Part shown: positions 25,674 to 34,654 of the stretch, one piece after another
Numbering within the stretch: position 1 is the first letter of the stretch
How the letters are laid out: each line of letters opens with the position of its first letter
Source of the DNA: Saccharomonospora viridis DSM 43017
GTDB taxonomy: Bacteria > Actinomycetota > Actinomycetes > Mycobacteriales > Pseudonocardiaceae
Direction of reading: 5' to 3'
Length of the DNA stretch: 64,000 bases
Assembly: GCF_000023865.1 (NCBI RefSeq)
Contig: NC_013159.1
Location: 1,824,001 to 1,888,000, forward strand
The notes under the pieces: generated by a model
Databases searched by the model: none
Seen by the model: the letters and a program-made list of their open reading frames with translations, nothing else
Told to the model about the DNA's origin: nothing
Position numbers and translations under genes: made by a program

Positions 25674-26920
25674 TGATGGCCCACGGTGCGCTCATCGTCG
25701 GCGCGGGACAGGCAGGTCTGCAACTCGCGGTGAGTCTTCGCGATCACGGATACGACGGTCCGGTCACCCTCGTGGGAGACGAGGGCAGTTATCCGTATCA
25801 GCGACCGCCTTTGTCGAAGGACTTCCTCCGCGGGGAGAGGGGGCTGGACTCGCTTCTGCTCCGCAAGCCCGAATTGCTCCGCGCCAAGGACATCGAAGTA
25901 CGCACGGGTACACGGGTCACGGAGCTCGTGGCGGGGGAGTCCGGTGGTTACGCGAACACGTCCGAGGGCGTCGAACTGCCGTTTCGGCATCTTGCGTTGA
26001 CCACCGGTGTCCGACCCCGGCGACTTCCCGTCGCGGGTTCCGACGCGTCGAACGTGCTCTGCCTCCGGACGGTCGAGGACGCTCGGCGGCTGCAGGACGT
26101 CCTGGGCACGGCCCACCGCATCGTCGTGGTCGGTGGTGGCTTCATCGGACTCGAGGCGGCGGCGGTGATGTCCTCACAGGGCAAGCAGGTCACCGTGGTG
26201 GAGGCGCAGGATCGGCTGCTCGCGAGGGTGGCCGGTCCTGTGCTGGGCGAATTCTACCGTCGCATGCATGAAAAGCGCGGTGTCGACGTGCTCCTACGAA
26301 CCATCGTCACCGGGCTCGGTGTGGGTTCCGACGGCCGGGTCACCGAGGTAGTGCTGTCCGATGGAAAGTCCCTGTCATGCGACGCGGTGCTCGTCGGTAT
26401 CGGCGTCGAGCGGGATCGGACGTTCGCGGACCAGCTCGGTCTGACCTGGGACGGCGGCATCCTCGTGGATCAACATGCGCGGACCAGTCGAGCCGGAGTC
26501 GTCGCGGCCGGAGACTGTACCGCAGCGCCGAACCCCTTCGCCGACGGTGCCGTGGTGCGGCTCGAATCCGTGCAGAACGCCGTGGACCAGGCCAAGGCGG
26601 CGGCCTCACTGTGCGGGGCGATGCCACCGAAGCCGGGTGTTCCGTGGTTCTGGTCGGACCAGGGGGCGGTCAAACTGCAGATGGCGGGTCTGACGCAGGG
26701 ATACGACGACTATCTCGTGCGCGGTGAGGTCGATTCCGAGACGTTCTCGGTCATCTACTTCCGCCAGGACAGGTTCATCGGGATCGAAGCCGTCAACCGG
26801 CCGACCGACTTCATGTTCGCCCGGAAGGTGTTGGCGAGCACGGGGGAGATCCGCCGGGGATCGGACACCGTGCTCGCGGATCCGTCCGTTCCGTTGAAGG
26901 ACATCCTCGTCCCGTCATAA
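25673..26920 (+). CDS. NAD(P)H:ferredoxin reductase, putidaredoxin reductase type
   Basis: FAD flavoprotein of about 415 residues that passes electrons from NAD(P)H to the preceding ferredoxin. FAD site ALIVGAGQAGLQLAVSL near the N terminus, YQRPPLSKDFLRG, the NAD(P)H site HRIVVVGGGFIGLEAAAVM near 150, and the second FAD motif GVVAAGDCTAAPNPF near 280. Starts at 25670 (GTG), 25673 (ATG) and 25676 (ATG) are possible; I chose the ATG that overlaps the ferredoxin stop (TGATG). Family identity is clear. Confidence 0.95.
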   Translation: MMAHGALIVGAGQAGLQLAVSLRDHGYDGPVTLVGDEGSYPYQRPPLSKDFLRGERGLDSLLLRKPELLRAKDIEVRTGTRVTELVAGESGGYANTSEGVELPFRHLALTTGVRPRRLPVAGSDASNVLCLRTVEDARRLQDVLGTAHRIVVVGGGFIGLEAAAVMSSQGKQVTVVEAQDRLLARVAGPVLGEFYRRMHEKRGVDVLLRTIVTGLGVGSDGRVTEVVLSDGKSLSCDAVLVGIGVERDRTFADQLGLTWDGGILVDQHARTSRAGVVAAGDCTAAPNPFADGAVVRLESVQNAVDQAKAAASLCGAMPPKPGVPWFWSDQGAVKLQMAGLTQGYDDYLVRGEVDSETFSVIYFRQDRFIGIEAVNRPTDFMFARKVLASTGEIRRGSDTVLADPSVPLKDILVPS

Positions 26921-26992
26921 CCCACTCTTCGGCGACGGCTTCGACGCCGGAACACCACCACCGACCATCATCTCGGTCAAGGGAGTCTTGTG

Positions 26993-28543
26993 ATGTTTTC
27001 CAGGGAATACACCGGTTTCTTCATCGACGGTGCTTGGCGTCAACCATCCGGTTCGGATGTCTTCACCGTCGTGTCACCGTCGACCGGAAAACGGATCGGA
27101 TCCGTGCCGGCGGCGTCCACGGCGGATATCGACGCGGCCGTGGAGGCGGCCCGGCGGGCTTTCTACGAAACCGACTGGCCACATCGTCCGCCCGCCGAGC
27201 GAGCGGCCCTCTGTGAGGCGTTGGCCGCGAAGATCCACGAACGCAAGGGCGACTTCGCCGATCTGCTGGTTGACGAGCTCGGGTGCACGCGTGCGCTCGC
27301 CGACGTGTACCAGGCGGTAGCGCCGACGCTGCATTGGAATTACAACGCCGCGGTAGCCCGGAACTACAACTACACGGAAGTGCGTACCGCCGATCTCGGG
27401 CCTTTGGCCGGGGGATCGGCAGGCGGCATGATCATGCCGTACGAGACACAGAGTCTGGTGGTGAAGGAGCCGGTCGGTGTCGTCGCGACTCTGGTCGCCT
27501 ACAACTTCTCGCTGCCTGGCACCGCGCAGAAGGTGGCGCCCGCCGTGGCGGCCGGGTGCACCGTGGTCATCAAGGTGCCGGAGCCGAACCCGTTGGCGAT
27601 CTTCGCGATGGCCGAGTTGGTGGCCGAGGTGGGTTTCCCGCCCGGAGTGATCAACATCGTGGCCGCAGGTCCGGAGGCGTCGGAGCACCTGGTCAGCCAT
27701 CCGGACGTGGACATGGTGAGTTTCACCGGATCCACCACCATCGGTTCGCGGATCGGTGAGGTGTGTGGCGCGCAGATCAAGCCGACCGTGCTGGAGCTCG
27801 GTGGGAAGTCCGCCGCCATCGTGTTGGAGGACGCCGACCTGGACACCACGATCCCGACGTTGCTGGGTATCAGTGTCATTCCCAGCAGTGGGCAAAGCTG
27901 TGTCTGTCAGAGCCGGTTCCTGGTCCCGCGGAGTCGCCACGACGAGATCGTCGAGCGTTTGGTCGCCGCGTTGGCCGAGGTGAAGGTCGGGGATCCGCAT
28001 GATCCCGAGGTGCAGATGGGGCCGCTCATCACCGAGGCGCACCGAGAGCGGGTCCTGGGGTTCATCGAACGTGCGGTCGACCAAGGCGCGAAGGTCGCCT
28101 TCGGGGGCGGTATTCCGGAAGGACTCACCGAAGGCTGGTACGTCGAGCCCACCCTGCTCACCAACGTCACCAGCGATATGGAGATCGCGCAGGAGGAGGT
28201 GTTCGGTCCCGTCGTGGCCGTGATCGCCTACGAGGACGAGGATGATGCCGTCCGTATCGCCAACGACAGCAAGTACGGGTTGGCGGGGTCGGTGTTCACC
28301 TCCGACATCGCGCATGGTTTCGAGATCGCGCGACGGATTCGGGTGGGGACGTTCTCGGTGAACTCCTACTCGGCCGACTTCAACTCGCCGTTCGGTGGTT
28401 TCAAGAAGTCCGGCATCGGGCGGGAGCACGGTGTCGCCGGATTCGAAAGTTATCTGATTCCGAAGACGATCTCGGTCGATCCCAGTGTCACACTGCCCGA
28501 GGAGATCGTGCGAAGCGCTGACACCGTCACCAGAGGCGTGTAG
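26993..28543 (+). CDS. Aldehyde dehydrogenase, NAD(P)-dependent
   Basis: Oxidises an aldehyde to the acid; 516 residues. Key parts: VGVVATLVAYNFSLPGTAQK, FTGSTTIGSRIGEV, catalytic base glutamate in LELGGKSAAIVLEDADL and catalytic cysteine in SSGQSCVCQSRFLVPRSR; the C-terminal EEVFGPVVAVIAYEDEDDAV and NSPFGGFKKSGIGREHGV are typical. The ATG at 26993 has GGGAG upstream. It is the last gene before the terminator hairpin of the P450 operon. Likely converts the aldehyde made after P450 hydroxylation. Confidence 0.93.
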   Translation: MFSREYTGFFIDGAWRQPSGSDVFTVVSPSTGKRIGSVPAASTADIDAAVEAARRAFYETDWPHRPPAERAALCEALAAKIHERKGDFADLLVDELGCTRALADVYQAVAPTLHWNYNAAVARNYNYTEVRTADLGPLAGGSAGGMIMPYETQSLVVKEPVGVVATLVAYNFSLPGTAQKVAPAVAAGCTVVIKVPEPNPLAIFAMAELVAEVGFPPGVINIVAAGPEASEHLVSHPDVDMVSFTGSTTIGSRIGEVCGAQIKPTVLELGGKSAAIVLEDADLDTTIPTLLGISVIPSSGQSCVCQSRFLVPRSRHDEIVERLVAALAEVKVGDPHDPEVQMGPLITEAHRERVLGFIERAVDQGAKVAFGGGIPEGLTEGWYVEPTLLTNVTSDMEIAQEEVFGPVVAVIAYEDEDDAVRIANDSKYGLAGSVFTSDIAHGFEIARRIRVGTFSVNSYSADFNSPFGGFKKSGIGREHGVAGFESYLIPKTISVDPSVTLPEEIVRSADTVTRGV

Positions 28544-28563
28544 GAGCGCGTGTTCCAGGGTGT

Positions 28564-28594
28564 GCGGGCCTCGGTCTTCAGGATCGGGGCCCGC
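28564..28594 (+). terminator. Hairpin terminator of the P450 operon
   Basis: GCGGGCC at 28564-28570 pairs with GGCCCGC at 28588-28594 over a 17-base loop, 20 bases after the aldehyde dehydrogenase stop. The rest of the 28544-28911 gap holds no supported gene. Confidence 0.5.
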
Positions 28595-28879
28595 GTTGTC
28601 GAACAAGGCGTTCCACAGGGGATCGAAGGCGTGCGGTCCTGGTGAGGTCCGCTGTCGCCGCGGGGATGTTGCGACAAGGTGGTGGCGACCGTGTCCCTCT
28701 CGTGCCCACCGTGGACGTATTCGAAAATCCGTCCTTTGTGGTCTTACTCGAGGCGGTGTGTCGTTGCCGAGCCGGTCGGGTGCCGGGATCTCGGCGATGA
28801 GGTGCTCGCACGGGCCTTCTCGGGTGGATTCCCTTCGTGGCCGCCGTGCCCCTTGTGGCGTGCCGGACCCATAGTTAAA

Positions 28880-28894
28880 CTGAATTCACCTCAA
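28880..28894 (+). promoter_or_regulatory. Operator-like motif C before the acyl-CoA dehydrogenase operon
   Basis: CTGAATTCACCTCAA, matching CTGAAYT-N4-TCA. It lies just before the ribosome site GGAGGAGGAG and 17 bases before the GTG at 28912, so a bound protein would block early transcription. It belongs with motifs A, B and D. Confidence 0.6.
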
Positions 28895-28911
28895 ATTCTG
28901 GAGGAGGAGCC

Positions 28912-30027
28912 GTGACGAAGCCGTGGCCGGTCGGCGACCCGGCGCTGTTGGCGCCCGTCGAGGAACACGAGGACCTGCGTGCGGTCATCCGAAAGGTCCT
29001 GGAGCGTCACGCACCGCACCCCCGGGTCCGTGAGGTCGCCGATTCCCCGTTGGGATACGCCCCCGAGCTGTGGGCGCTGCTCAACTCCGAATTGGGTGTC
29101 AGCGCTCTGGCGGCGCCGGAATCCCGTGGGGGATTAGGGTTCGGCACGCGAGAGCTCGGCGTGGTGCTCGAGGAGTGCGGCCGCGCGTTGATCAGTGAAC
29201 CCGTGCTGTCCTCGGCGGTGCTGGGGGTTCAAGCGCTTCTGGCCGCCGACGACGACGTGGTGGACGACGTGCTCGGGTCGGCGTTGAGCGGAGAGCACAT
29301 CCTCACCCTGGCACCGGATGACGAGGGCGCCGTGCGGGCCGAACCGGCAGGTGAGGGGTGGAAGCTCCACGGGAACATCGCCCGGCTGGTGCACGGCGAG
29401 ATCGCGGATTCGTACGTCGTGTGCGCCTCCACCGCAGAGGGGACGGGGCTGTTCCTGGTCGGTCGGGAGGCGGCGGGTGTGGAGGTGCGGCGACTCACCA
29501 CACTCGACCCCACACGACGTCAGGCGGCCGTGACGTTCGACGCGGCCCCGGCCCGACTGCTGCTCGAACCATCCCGGACGCCGGACGTCCTGCGGCGGTT
29601 GGAGGACCTCGCGCGGGCCTCACTCGCCTGCGAACACGTCGGGATGATCGACCGGATGTTGTCGAGCACCGTCGAGCACGTGACGTCCCGACATCAGTTC
29701 GGCCGTCCTCTCGGCTCGTTCCAGGTGATCAAACACAGATTGGCCGACATGCTCGTCGACCTGGAGCGCGCCCGATCCGCGGCCCGCTATGCGATGGCCG
29801 TGTGGCCGGAGGCCTCGGACAGCGCCTCGCTGGCGGCCGCCGTGGCCGCGGCCGTGTGCACCGACGCGGTCATGCGGGCGACGGCGGACGCCGTTCAGCT
29901 GCACGGCGGGATCGGATTCACCTGGGAACACGAGGCCCACTACTACGTTCGTCGCGCCTTGGGTGACGAGCCGCTGTTCGGTGACGCCCGATCGGCGCGG
30001 GCACGTATCGCGGAACTGGTCCTGTGA
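28912..30027 (+). CDS. Acyl-CoA dehydrogenase family protein, probable beta-type subunit
   Basis: It has 371 residues with the helical N-domain and C-domain of acyl-CoA dehydrogenases: RHQFGRPLGSFQVIKHRLADMLVDLERAR (the FAD-contacting Arg/Phe-Gly segment) and DAVQLHGGIGFTWEHEAHYYVRRA. The middle domain lacks the usual TEP/SETEAGSD flavin motif (here ILTLAPDDEGA), and the catalytic glutamate segment is not obvious. This matches one chain of the heteromeric acyl-CoA dehydrogenases known from steroid degradation; the gene at 32452 has the opposite set of motifs. The GTG start follows GGAGGAGGAGCC. First gene of the second catabolic operon. Confidence 0.88.
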   Translation: MTKPWPVGDPALLAPVEEHEDLRAVIRKVLERHAPHPRVREVADSPLGYAPELWALLNSELGVSALAAPESRGGLGFGTRELGVVLEECGRALISEPVLSSAVLGVQALLAADDDVVDDVLGSALSGEHILTLAPDDEGAVRAEPAGEGWKLHGNIARLVHGEIADSYVVCASTAEGTGLFLVGREAAGVEVRRLTTLDPTRRQAAVTFDAAPARLLLEPSRTPDVLRRLEDLARASLACEHVGMIDRMLSSTVEHVTSRHQFGRPLGSFQVIKHRLADMLVDLERARSAARYAMAVWPEASDSASLAAAVAAAVCTDAVMRATADAVQLHGGIGFTWEHEAHYYVRRALGDEPLFGDARSARARIAELVL

Positions 30028-30093
30028 GGCGAAGTACCCGCGTCCGCTTCTTCTGCTCCGAAGTGGACCCACTACGAAAGAAAGGTCATCACC

Positions 30094-30882
30094 ATGGTTG
30101 AGACGGACCACGTCATCCTCGAAAAGGACGGCGACGTCGCGCGGGTGTGGCTGAACCGGCCGCACAAGAAGAACGCCGTCACCGTGGAGCTGCTGCACCG
30201 ACTGGATGAGATCATCACGGAGGTCGACGAGGACCCCGAGCTGAAGGTCCTCGTCCTGCGCGGTCGGGGCGGCACCTTCTGTTCCGGCTTCGACCTCGAC
30301 GAACTGCTCGCGAACTACGTCGGCAGCACCATGGCCATGGAGGTCGCGGTCCTGTCCGCCAAGGTGTGCGACCGGCTCTACTCGATGAACACCCCTTCCG
30401 TGGCGGTCCTCGAAGGCCATGTCACGGCGGGCGGCTTCGAGCTCATGATCTCCTGCGACTTCGCTGTCGCGGCCGACGACGCCAAGATCGGCGACTTCCA
30501 CATCCGGCGTGCCCTGTTCGGCGGTGCCGGTCCGATCTACCGTCTGCCCCGCATGATCGGACTCCGCAAGACCAAGGAGCTGATGCTCACCGGCAAGCTG
30601 CTCAGCGGTAAGGAGGCCGTCGACTTCGACCTGATCAACGCCTCCGCGCCGGCCGAGGAGCTCGACCAGCTCGTGGCCGACTTCATCGCCCCGATCGTCG
30701 ACAAGAGCCCGTTCACGATGCGGCTGACCAAGATGACGATCAACCAGGGTCTCGACGCCGATGTGCGGTCGCTGATGGTGATGGAGCACCTGGCGGTCGG
30801 CAACGCACTGCAGTCCGAGGACGCCCGCGAGGGTGTTCAGGCCTTCCTGGAGAAGCGTGAACCCAAGTGGGTCGGCCGCTGA
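30094..30882 (+). CDS. Enoyl-CoA hydratase/isomerase family protein
   Basis: Crotonase-fold enzyme of 262 residues: VARVWLNRPHKKNAV, oxyanion-hole segments RGRGGTFCSGFDLDEL and GHVTAGGFELMISCDFAVAA. The first catalytic glutamate (in FELMISCD) is kept. By alignment to classical hydratase the second one falls at His in KIGDFHIRRALFGGAG, so plain hydration is not certain. Probably acts on an unsaturated acyl-CoA made by the neighbouring dehydrogenases. It lies 66 bases after the dehydrogenase gene with GAAAGG before the ATG. Confidence 0.9.
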   Translation: MVETDHVILEKDGDVARVWLNRPHKKNAVTVELLHRLDEIITEVDEDPELKVLVLRGRGGTFCSGFDLDELLANYVGSTMAMEVAVLSAKVCDRLYSMNTPSVAVLEGHVTAGGFELMISCDFAVAADDAKIGDFHIRRALFGGAGPIYRLPRMIGLRKTKELMLTGKLLSGKEAVDFDLINASAPAEELDQLVADFIAPIVDKSPFTMRLTKMTINQGLDADVRSLMVMEHLAVGNALQSEDAREGVQAFLEKREPKWVGR

Positions 30883-30917
30883 GGCGATCCCACGGAAGCG
30901 GTGACGAGGAGGATCAG

Positions 30918-31292
30918 GTGACGGGTGGGCGAGGACGAACGCGGTTGGAGGGGAGTGTCTGCCGTGGCTGCGCGACGGTGGCGTTCCCCCCGGCACAGAC
31001 GTGCCGTCGCTGCGGCGGTCGGGAGACGACGGTGACCGAGCTCGGCACACAGGGCACCCTCTGGGCGCACACGGTGCAGCGTTTCCCACCCAAGTCACCC
31101 CCTTACGTCCCGCCTGCCGACGGTTTCCGGCCGTTCGCCGTCGGCTACGTCGAACTCCCGGAAGGCATCAAGATCGAGGCGATCCTGGACTGCGACGACG
31201 TCGACGAGCTCGTCGCCGGGGCACCGATGTCGTTGGTGGCGACGGAACCGGTGCCCCGGTTCGCGCCGGTGCGGACGGAGGAGGAGCGCTGA
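30918..31292 (+). CDS. DUF35 OB-fold/zinc-ribbon protein, partner of the thiolase-like enzyme
   Basis: 124 residues. The N-terminal zinc ribbon has SVCRGCATVAFPPAQTCRRCGG (CxxC...CxxC). An OB-fold follows (GTLWAHTVQRFPPKSPPYVP, FRPFAVGYVELPEGIKIEAI). Such DUF35 proteins bind acyl-CoA and act as obligate partners of SCP2-thiolase-like proteins, for example the steroid side-chain retro-aldolase Ltp2. GTG 30918 follows GAGGAGGATCAG. Its stop overlaps the next start (TGATG), a strong sign of a stoichiometric pair. Confidence 0.88.
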   Translation: MTGGRGRTRLEGSVCRGCATVAFPPAQTCRRCGGRETTVTELGTQGTLWAHTVQRFPPKSPPYVPPADGFRPFAVGYVELPEGIKIEAILDCDDVDELVAGAPMSLVATEPVPRFAPVRTEEER

Positions 31293-32440
31293 TGTCCACA
31301 GTGGTCATCGCTGGCGTGGGGTTGTCGAAATTCGGCCGACAGCCGGGACGTTCCGGGCGCGACATGGCCGTGGAAGCGATCCACCGGGCTTTGGCGGACG
31401 CCGAGCTGTCGTGGAACGACGTCCAGGTGGCCTTCGGCGGCAGCGACGCCTCGGGACTTGCCGACACCCTCGTCTCGGAACTCGGGCTCACCGGGATCCC
31501 CTTCACCAACGTCAAGAACGGATGTGCCACGGGTGGCAGCGCGCTCGTCTCCGCCGTGAACGCGATCCGAGCCGGAGCGGCCGACATCGCACTCGCGGTG
31601 GGGTTCGACAAACACCCGCGGGGTGCCTTCGACCCCATGCCCGAGGACTGGGGTCTGCCGAGCGGTTACGGCGAGGCGGGGCTCATGGTGACCACCCAGT
31701 TCTTCGGTATCAAGATCTCCCGGTACATGGCCGAACACGGGATCAGCTCCACCACGCTGGCCAAGGTCGCGGAGAAGGCGTACTACAACGGTTCGCTCAA
31801 CCCCAACGCCTGGCGACGGAAACCCCTCAGCGCGGAGGAGATCGCGAACTCGGGCATGGTCAACGACCCCCTCACCCGCTACATGTTCTGCTCCCCCGGT
31901 GAGGGGGCTGCGGCCGTCATCCTCGTCGGTGACGCGGCGGCTCGTCGACTCGGCGGCCGACCGGTTCGGCTGCGCGCGGTGGCCACCCGCACGCGGCGGT
32001 TCGGTTCCTTCGAGGTGTTCAGCCCCTCGATCCAGGGCACGGGAACCCCCTCGAGCGTCAGCGCCGACGCGGCGCGGGCGGTGTTCGAGGCCGCCGGAGT
32101 GGGACCCGAGGACATCGACGTGGCCCAACTGCAGGACACCGAAAGCGGGGCCGAGGTCATGCACATGGCCGAATGCGGCTTCTGCGAGCACGGCGAGCAG
32201 GAGAAGCTGATCGCCGAGGGGCAGACCACCATCGGCGGCCGGTTCCCGGTGAACACCGACGGCGGCTGTATCGCCAACGGCGAACCGATCGGCGCGTCCG
32301 GTCTGCGGCAGGTGCACGAGATCGTGGCACAGCTGCGGGGCACCGCCGGGGCCCGTCAGGTCCCCGGGCGGCCACGTCTCGGTTTCACCCATGTCTACGG
32401 AGCACCCGGGATCAGCGCCTGCACGGTGCTGGAGGCGTGA
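31292..32440 (+). CDS. SCP-x/Ltp-type thiolase-like protein (possible retro-aldolase)
   Basis: 382 residues with the non-decarboxylating thiolase fold: VVIAGVGLSKFGRQPGRS, NVKNGCATGGSALVSAVNAI (position of the thiolase Cys), FCSPGEGAAAVIL, VNTDGGCIANGEPIGASGLRQ. The canonical GHPxGA histidine is Glu here (GEPIGAS), and the C-terminal segment is FTHVYGAPGISACTV with a tyrosine, as in Ltp2-type aldolases rather than true thiolases. With the DUF35 partner encoded immediately before, carbon-carbon cleavage of a beta-hydroxyacyl-CoA is a reasonable guess. Start overlaps the DUF35 stop. Confidence 0.9.
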   Translation: MSTVVIAGVGLSKFGRQPGRSGRDMAVEAIHRALADAELSWNDVQVAFGGSDASGLADTLVSELGLTGIPFTNVKNGCATGGSALVSAVNAIRAGAADIALAVGFDKHPRGAFDPMPEDWGLPSGYGEAGLMVTTQFFGIKISRYMAEHGISSTTLAKVAEKAYYNGSLNPNAWRRKPLSAEEIANSGMVNDPLTRYMFCSPGEGAAAVILVGDAAARRLGGRPVRLRAVATRTRRFGSFEVFSPSIQGTGTPSSVSADAARAVFEAAGVGPEDIDVAQLQDTESGAEVMHMAECGFCEHGEQEKLIAEGQTTIGGRFPVNTDGGCIANGEPIGASGLRQVHEIVAQLRGTAGARQVPGRPRLGFTHVYGAPGISACTVLEA

Positions 32441-32451
32441 GGAGAACACCC

Positions 32452-33660
32452 ATGGCCGACACATCACCTCCCGACATGGACACGTTCGTACGCCAGGCGC
32501 GCGAATGGCTCGCCACGGTCGCACGGCCACGCACGGAACGGACCTGGGGTGAGGGATCCGACTCCGTGGCCGTCTTCGAGAACTGGACGGCCGAACAGGA
32601 ACGAGTGGAGACCGACCGCATCCGTGCCTACGAACAAGCCAAGTTCGACGCCGGATGGGGCGCGCTGAACTGGCCCGCGGAGTACGGCGGGCGAGGCCTG
32701 CCCATGGCCTACGTACTGGCCTTCAGGCGGGAGGAGGCCACGTTCGACGTGCCCCGGCGCACGGAGATGTTCTCGGTGACCCAGCAACTCGTCGCGCCCA
32801 CGATCGCCCAGTGGGGAACGCCAAAGCAGCGCGAACGTTACGTGCGTGCCCTGCTGCGCACCGACCTCATCGCGTGCCAGTTGTTCTCCGAGACCGAGGC
32901 GGGGTCCGATCTGGCGGCCGTCCGTACCCGCGCCGTCCAGGGCGAGGACGGGCGTTGGACCATCGACGGGCACAAGATCTGGACGTCGGGCGCTCGGGTC
33001 GCCGACCTCGGGGTCGCGGTGTGCCGGACCGACCCGGACGTCGCGAAACACGCCGGGTTGACGGTCTTCCTCGTGCCGATGGACGCCCCCGGTGTCACCG
33101 TCCGACCGATCCGGCAGATGACCGGTGGTTCCTCCTTCAACGAGGTGTATCTCGACGGGGTGGTACTCGGTGACGAATACCGACTGGGGCCCGTCGGACA
33201 GGGTTGGAAAGTGGCGCTCACCGTGCTCGCCGCGGAACGACTCGACGCCGGGAACCTCGGCCTCGCCAACGCCGACCAGGCCGTGGAACTGGCCCGGAAC
33301 CTCGGTCGTCCCCTGGACGCGGTGGAGCGGGACCGGGTCGCCGACCTGATCACCCGCAGCTATGTGCAGCGCATCACCGGAATGCGGGTCGCCGAGGCCA
33401 TAGTCGCCGGTCAGGAGCCCGGACCGGAGGCGTCGGTCGGCAAGCTGCTCGCCACCGACACGATGTCGACGACGTCCGAGGTGGTGCGGCTGTTGCTCGG
33501 GCCCGAACTCACCGTCGACTCCGGACGGTGGGGGACCTGGGCGTGGACGGAGCACGTCCTGGGGGCGCCCGGTTATCGCATCGCCGGGGGCACCGACGAG
33601 ATCCAACACAACATCCTGGCCGAACGGGTCCTCGGCCTGCCGAAGGAGCGGTCGGCGTGA
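32452..33660 (+). CDS. Acyl-CoA dehydrogenase family protein, probable alpha-type subunit
   Basis: 402 residues. The middle domain has the flavin motif CQLFSETEAGSDLAAVRTRA and WTIDGHKIWTSGARVADLGV; the C-terminal end has YRIAGGTDEIQHNILAERVLGL. The usual Arg-x-x-Phe-Gly stretch in the C-domain is missing (AVERDRVADLITRSYVQRI instead). This is complementary to the gene at 28912, as in alpha2beta2 acyl-CoA dehydrogenases of steroid and cyclic-substrate breakdown. The ATG at 32452 is 11 bases after the thiolase stop with GGAG before it; the long open frame upstream is a shadow. Confidence 0.92.
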   Translation: MADTSPPDMDTFVRQAREWLATVARPRTERTWGEGSDSVAVFENWTAEQERVETDRIRAYEQAKFDAGWGALNWPAEYGGRGLPMAYVLAFRREEATFDVPRRTEMFSVTQQLVAPTIAQWGTPKQRERYVRALLRTDLIACQLFSETEAGSDLAAVRTRAVQGEDGRWTIDGHKIWTSGARVADLGVAVCRTDPDVAKHAGLTVFLVPMDAPGVTVRPIRQMTGGSSFNEVYLDGVVLGDEYRLGPVGQGWKVALTVLAAERLDAGNLGLANADQAVELARNLGRPLDAVERDRVADLITRSYVQRITGMRVAEAIVAGQEPGPEASVGKLLATDTMSTTSEVVRLLLGPELTVDSGRWGTWAWTEHVLGAPGYRIAGGTDEIQHNILAERVLGLPKERSA

Positions 33661-34628
33661 AAGCGGAGGAGTACGGTTCGGTGCTGTCAAAGCGGGTCGC
33701 TTCGGTGCTCGCGCGGACGCGCCCCGGCAGTACCGTCGAGCCGTTGCGGGTCCTTCCCGGAGGGCATTCGGGGCTGACGTATCGGGCCGAGACCTCGGAC
33801 GGTGCGGTGGTGGTGAAGGCCGTGCCACCCGGGCGGCGTCCCATCGGTCGCCACGACATGATCCGACAGGCCCGGATCATGCGGGCTCTGGCACCGACAC
33901 CGGTGCCGGTGCCGCGTATCGTCGCGGTGGACGAAACCGAGCCCGCGTGGTTCGCGATGGAGTTCTGCGAGGGCGAATCCCTCGAACCGGTGCTCGACGA
34001 TCCGCCACTGGACCCCACCGTGGCCGCGGCGCGGATGCGGCGGGCCGCGGAGATACTCCCGTCGCTGCACAGTGTGCCGGTCGACACGCTGCCGGTCGAC
34101 GGGCCCGCCCTCGACCCCGGCGACGAACTGGCCCGCTGGGCCCGCACCATGGACGCTGTTCCGCCCGAACTGGTCGAAGGCGCCGACATCCTGCACGACG
34201 CCCTCGCCCGGCGGGTCCCGACCGGCCAGGCGCCCACACTGGTGCACGGCGACTACCGACTCGGCAACCTGATCAGTCGGGGGACCGAACCCGTCGCCCT
34301 GATCGACTGGGAGATCTGGAGTATCGGGGACCCTCGGGTGGAACTGGGCTGGTTCCTCGTCTTCGCCGATGGGAGCAATTTCCCCGGAGTAGGCCGTGTC
34401 GTGCCGGAGCTCCCCACCGCCGAAGAACTCGTGGAGACGTACGCCGGAACCGGTTCCGCACCACAGGCGCTGGACTGGTTCCACGCCCTGGGCCGGTTCA
34501 AGATGGCCGCGATCATGGGCCACAACCTTCGCCGCCATCGGGAGGGACGCCACCACGACCCCGATCAGGAACGGCTGCCCGCCACCATCGCGCGTTTGAT
34601 CAGCACCGGACGTGACCTGGTCGCCTGA
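33657..34628 (+). CDS. APH-family phosphotransferase (ACAD10/11 kinase-like)
   Basis: Aminoglycoside-phosphotransferase-fold kinase of 323 residues: [20 protein letters not shown] (nucleotide loop), [14 protein letters not shown] (catalytic HxDxxxxN) and [20 protein letters not shown] (DxE/D metal site). In catabolic operons these proteins sit next to acyl-CoA dehydrogenases and resemble the kinase domain fused to acyl-CoA dehydrogenase in mammalian ACAD10/ACAD11, which handles 4-hydroxyacyl-CoAs. The GTG start overlaps the preceding stop (GTGA) and the next gene is an acyl-CoA dehydrogenase, giving a split version of that fusion. Antibiotic resistance is unlikely. Confidence 0.88.
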   Translation: MKAEEYGSVLSKRVASVLARTRPGSTVEPLRVLPGGHSGLTYRAETSDGAVVVKAVPPGRRPIGRHDMIRQARIMRALAPTPVPVPRIVAVDETEPAWFAMEFCEGESLEPVLDDPPLDPTVAAARMRRAAEILPSLHSVPVDTLPVDGPALDPGDELARWARTMDAVPPELVEGADILHDALARRVPTGQAPTLVHGDYRLGNLISRGTEPVALIDWEIWSIGDPRVELGWFLVFADGSNFPGVGRVVPELPTAEELVETYAGTGSAPQALDWFHALGRFKMAAIMGHNLRRHREGRHHDPDQERLPATIARLISTGRDLVA

Positions 34629-34654
34629 GCCGGCCGAGAGAGGCGAGAAGAACC

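Noticed and set aside
33657-34628. Aminoglycoside resistance phosphotransferase
   Set aside because: The APH fold is shared by many kinases; its operon with acyl-CoA dehydrogenases and similarity to the ACAD10/11 kinase type make a catabolic role much more likely.
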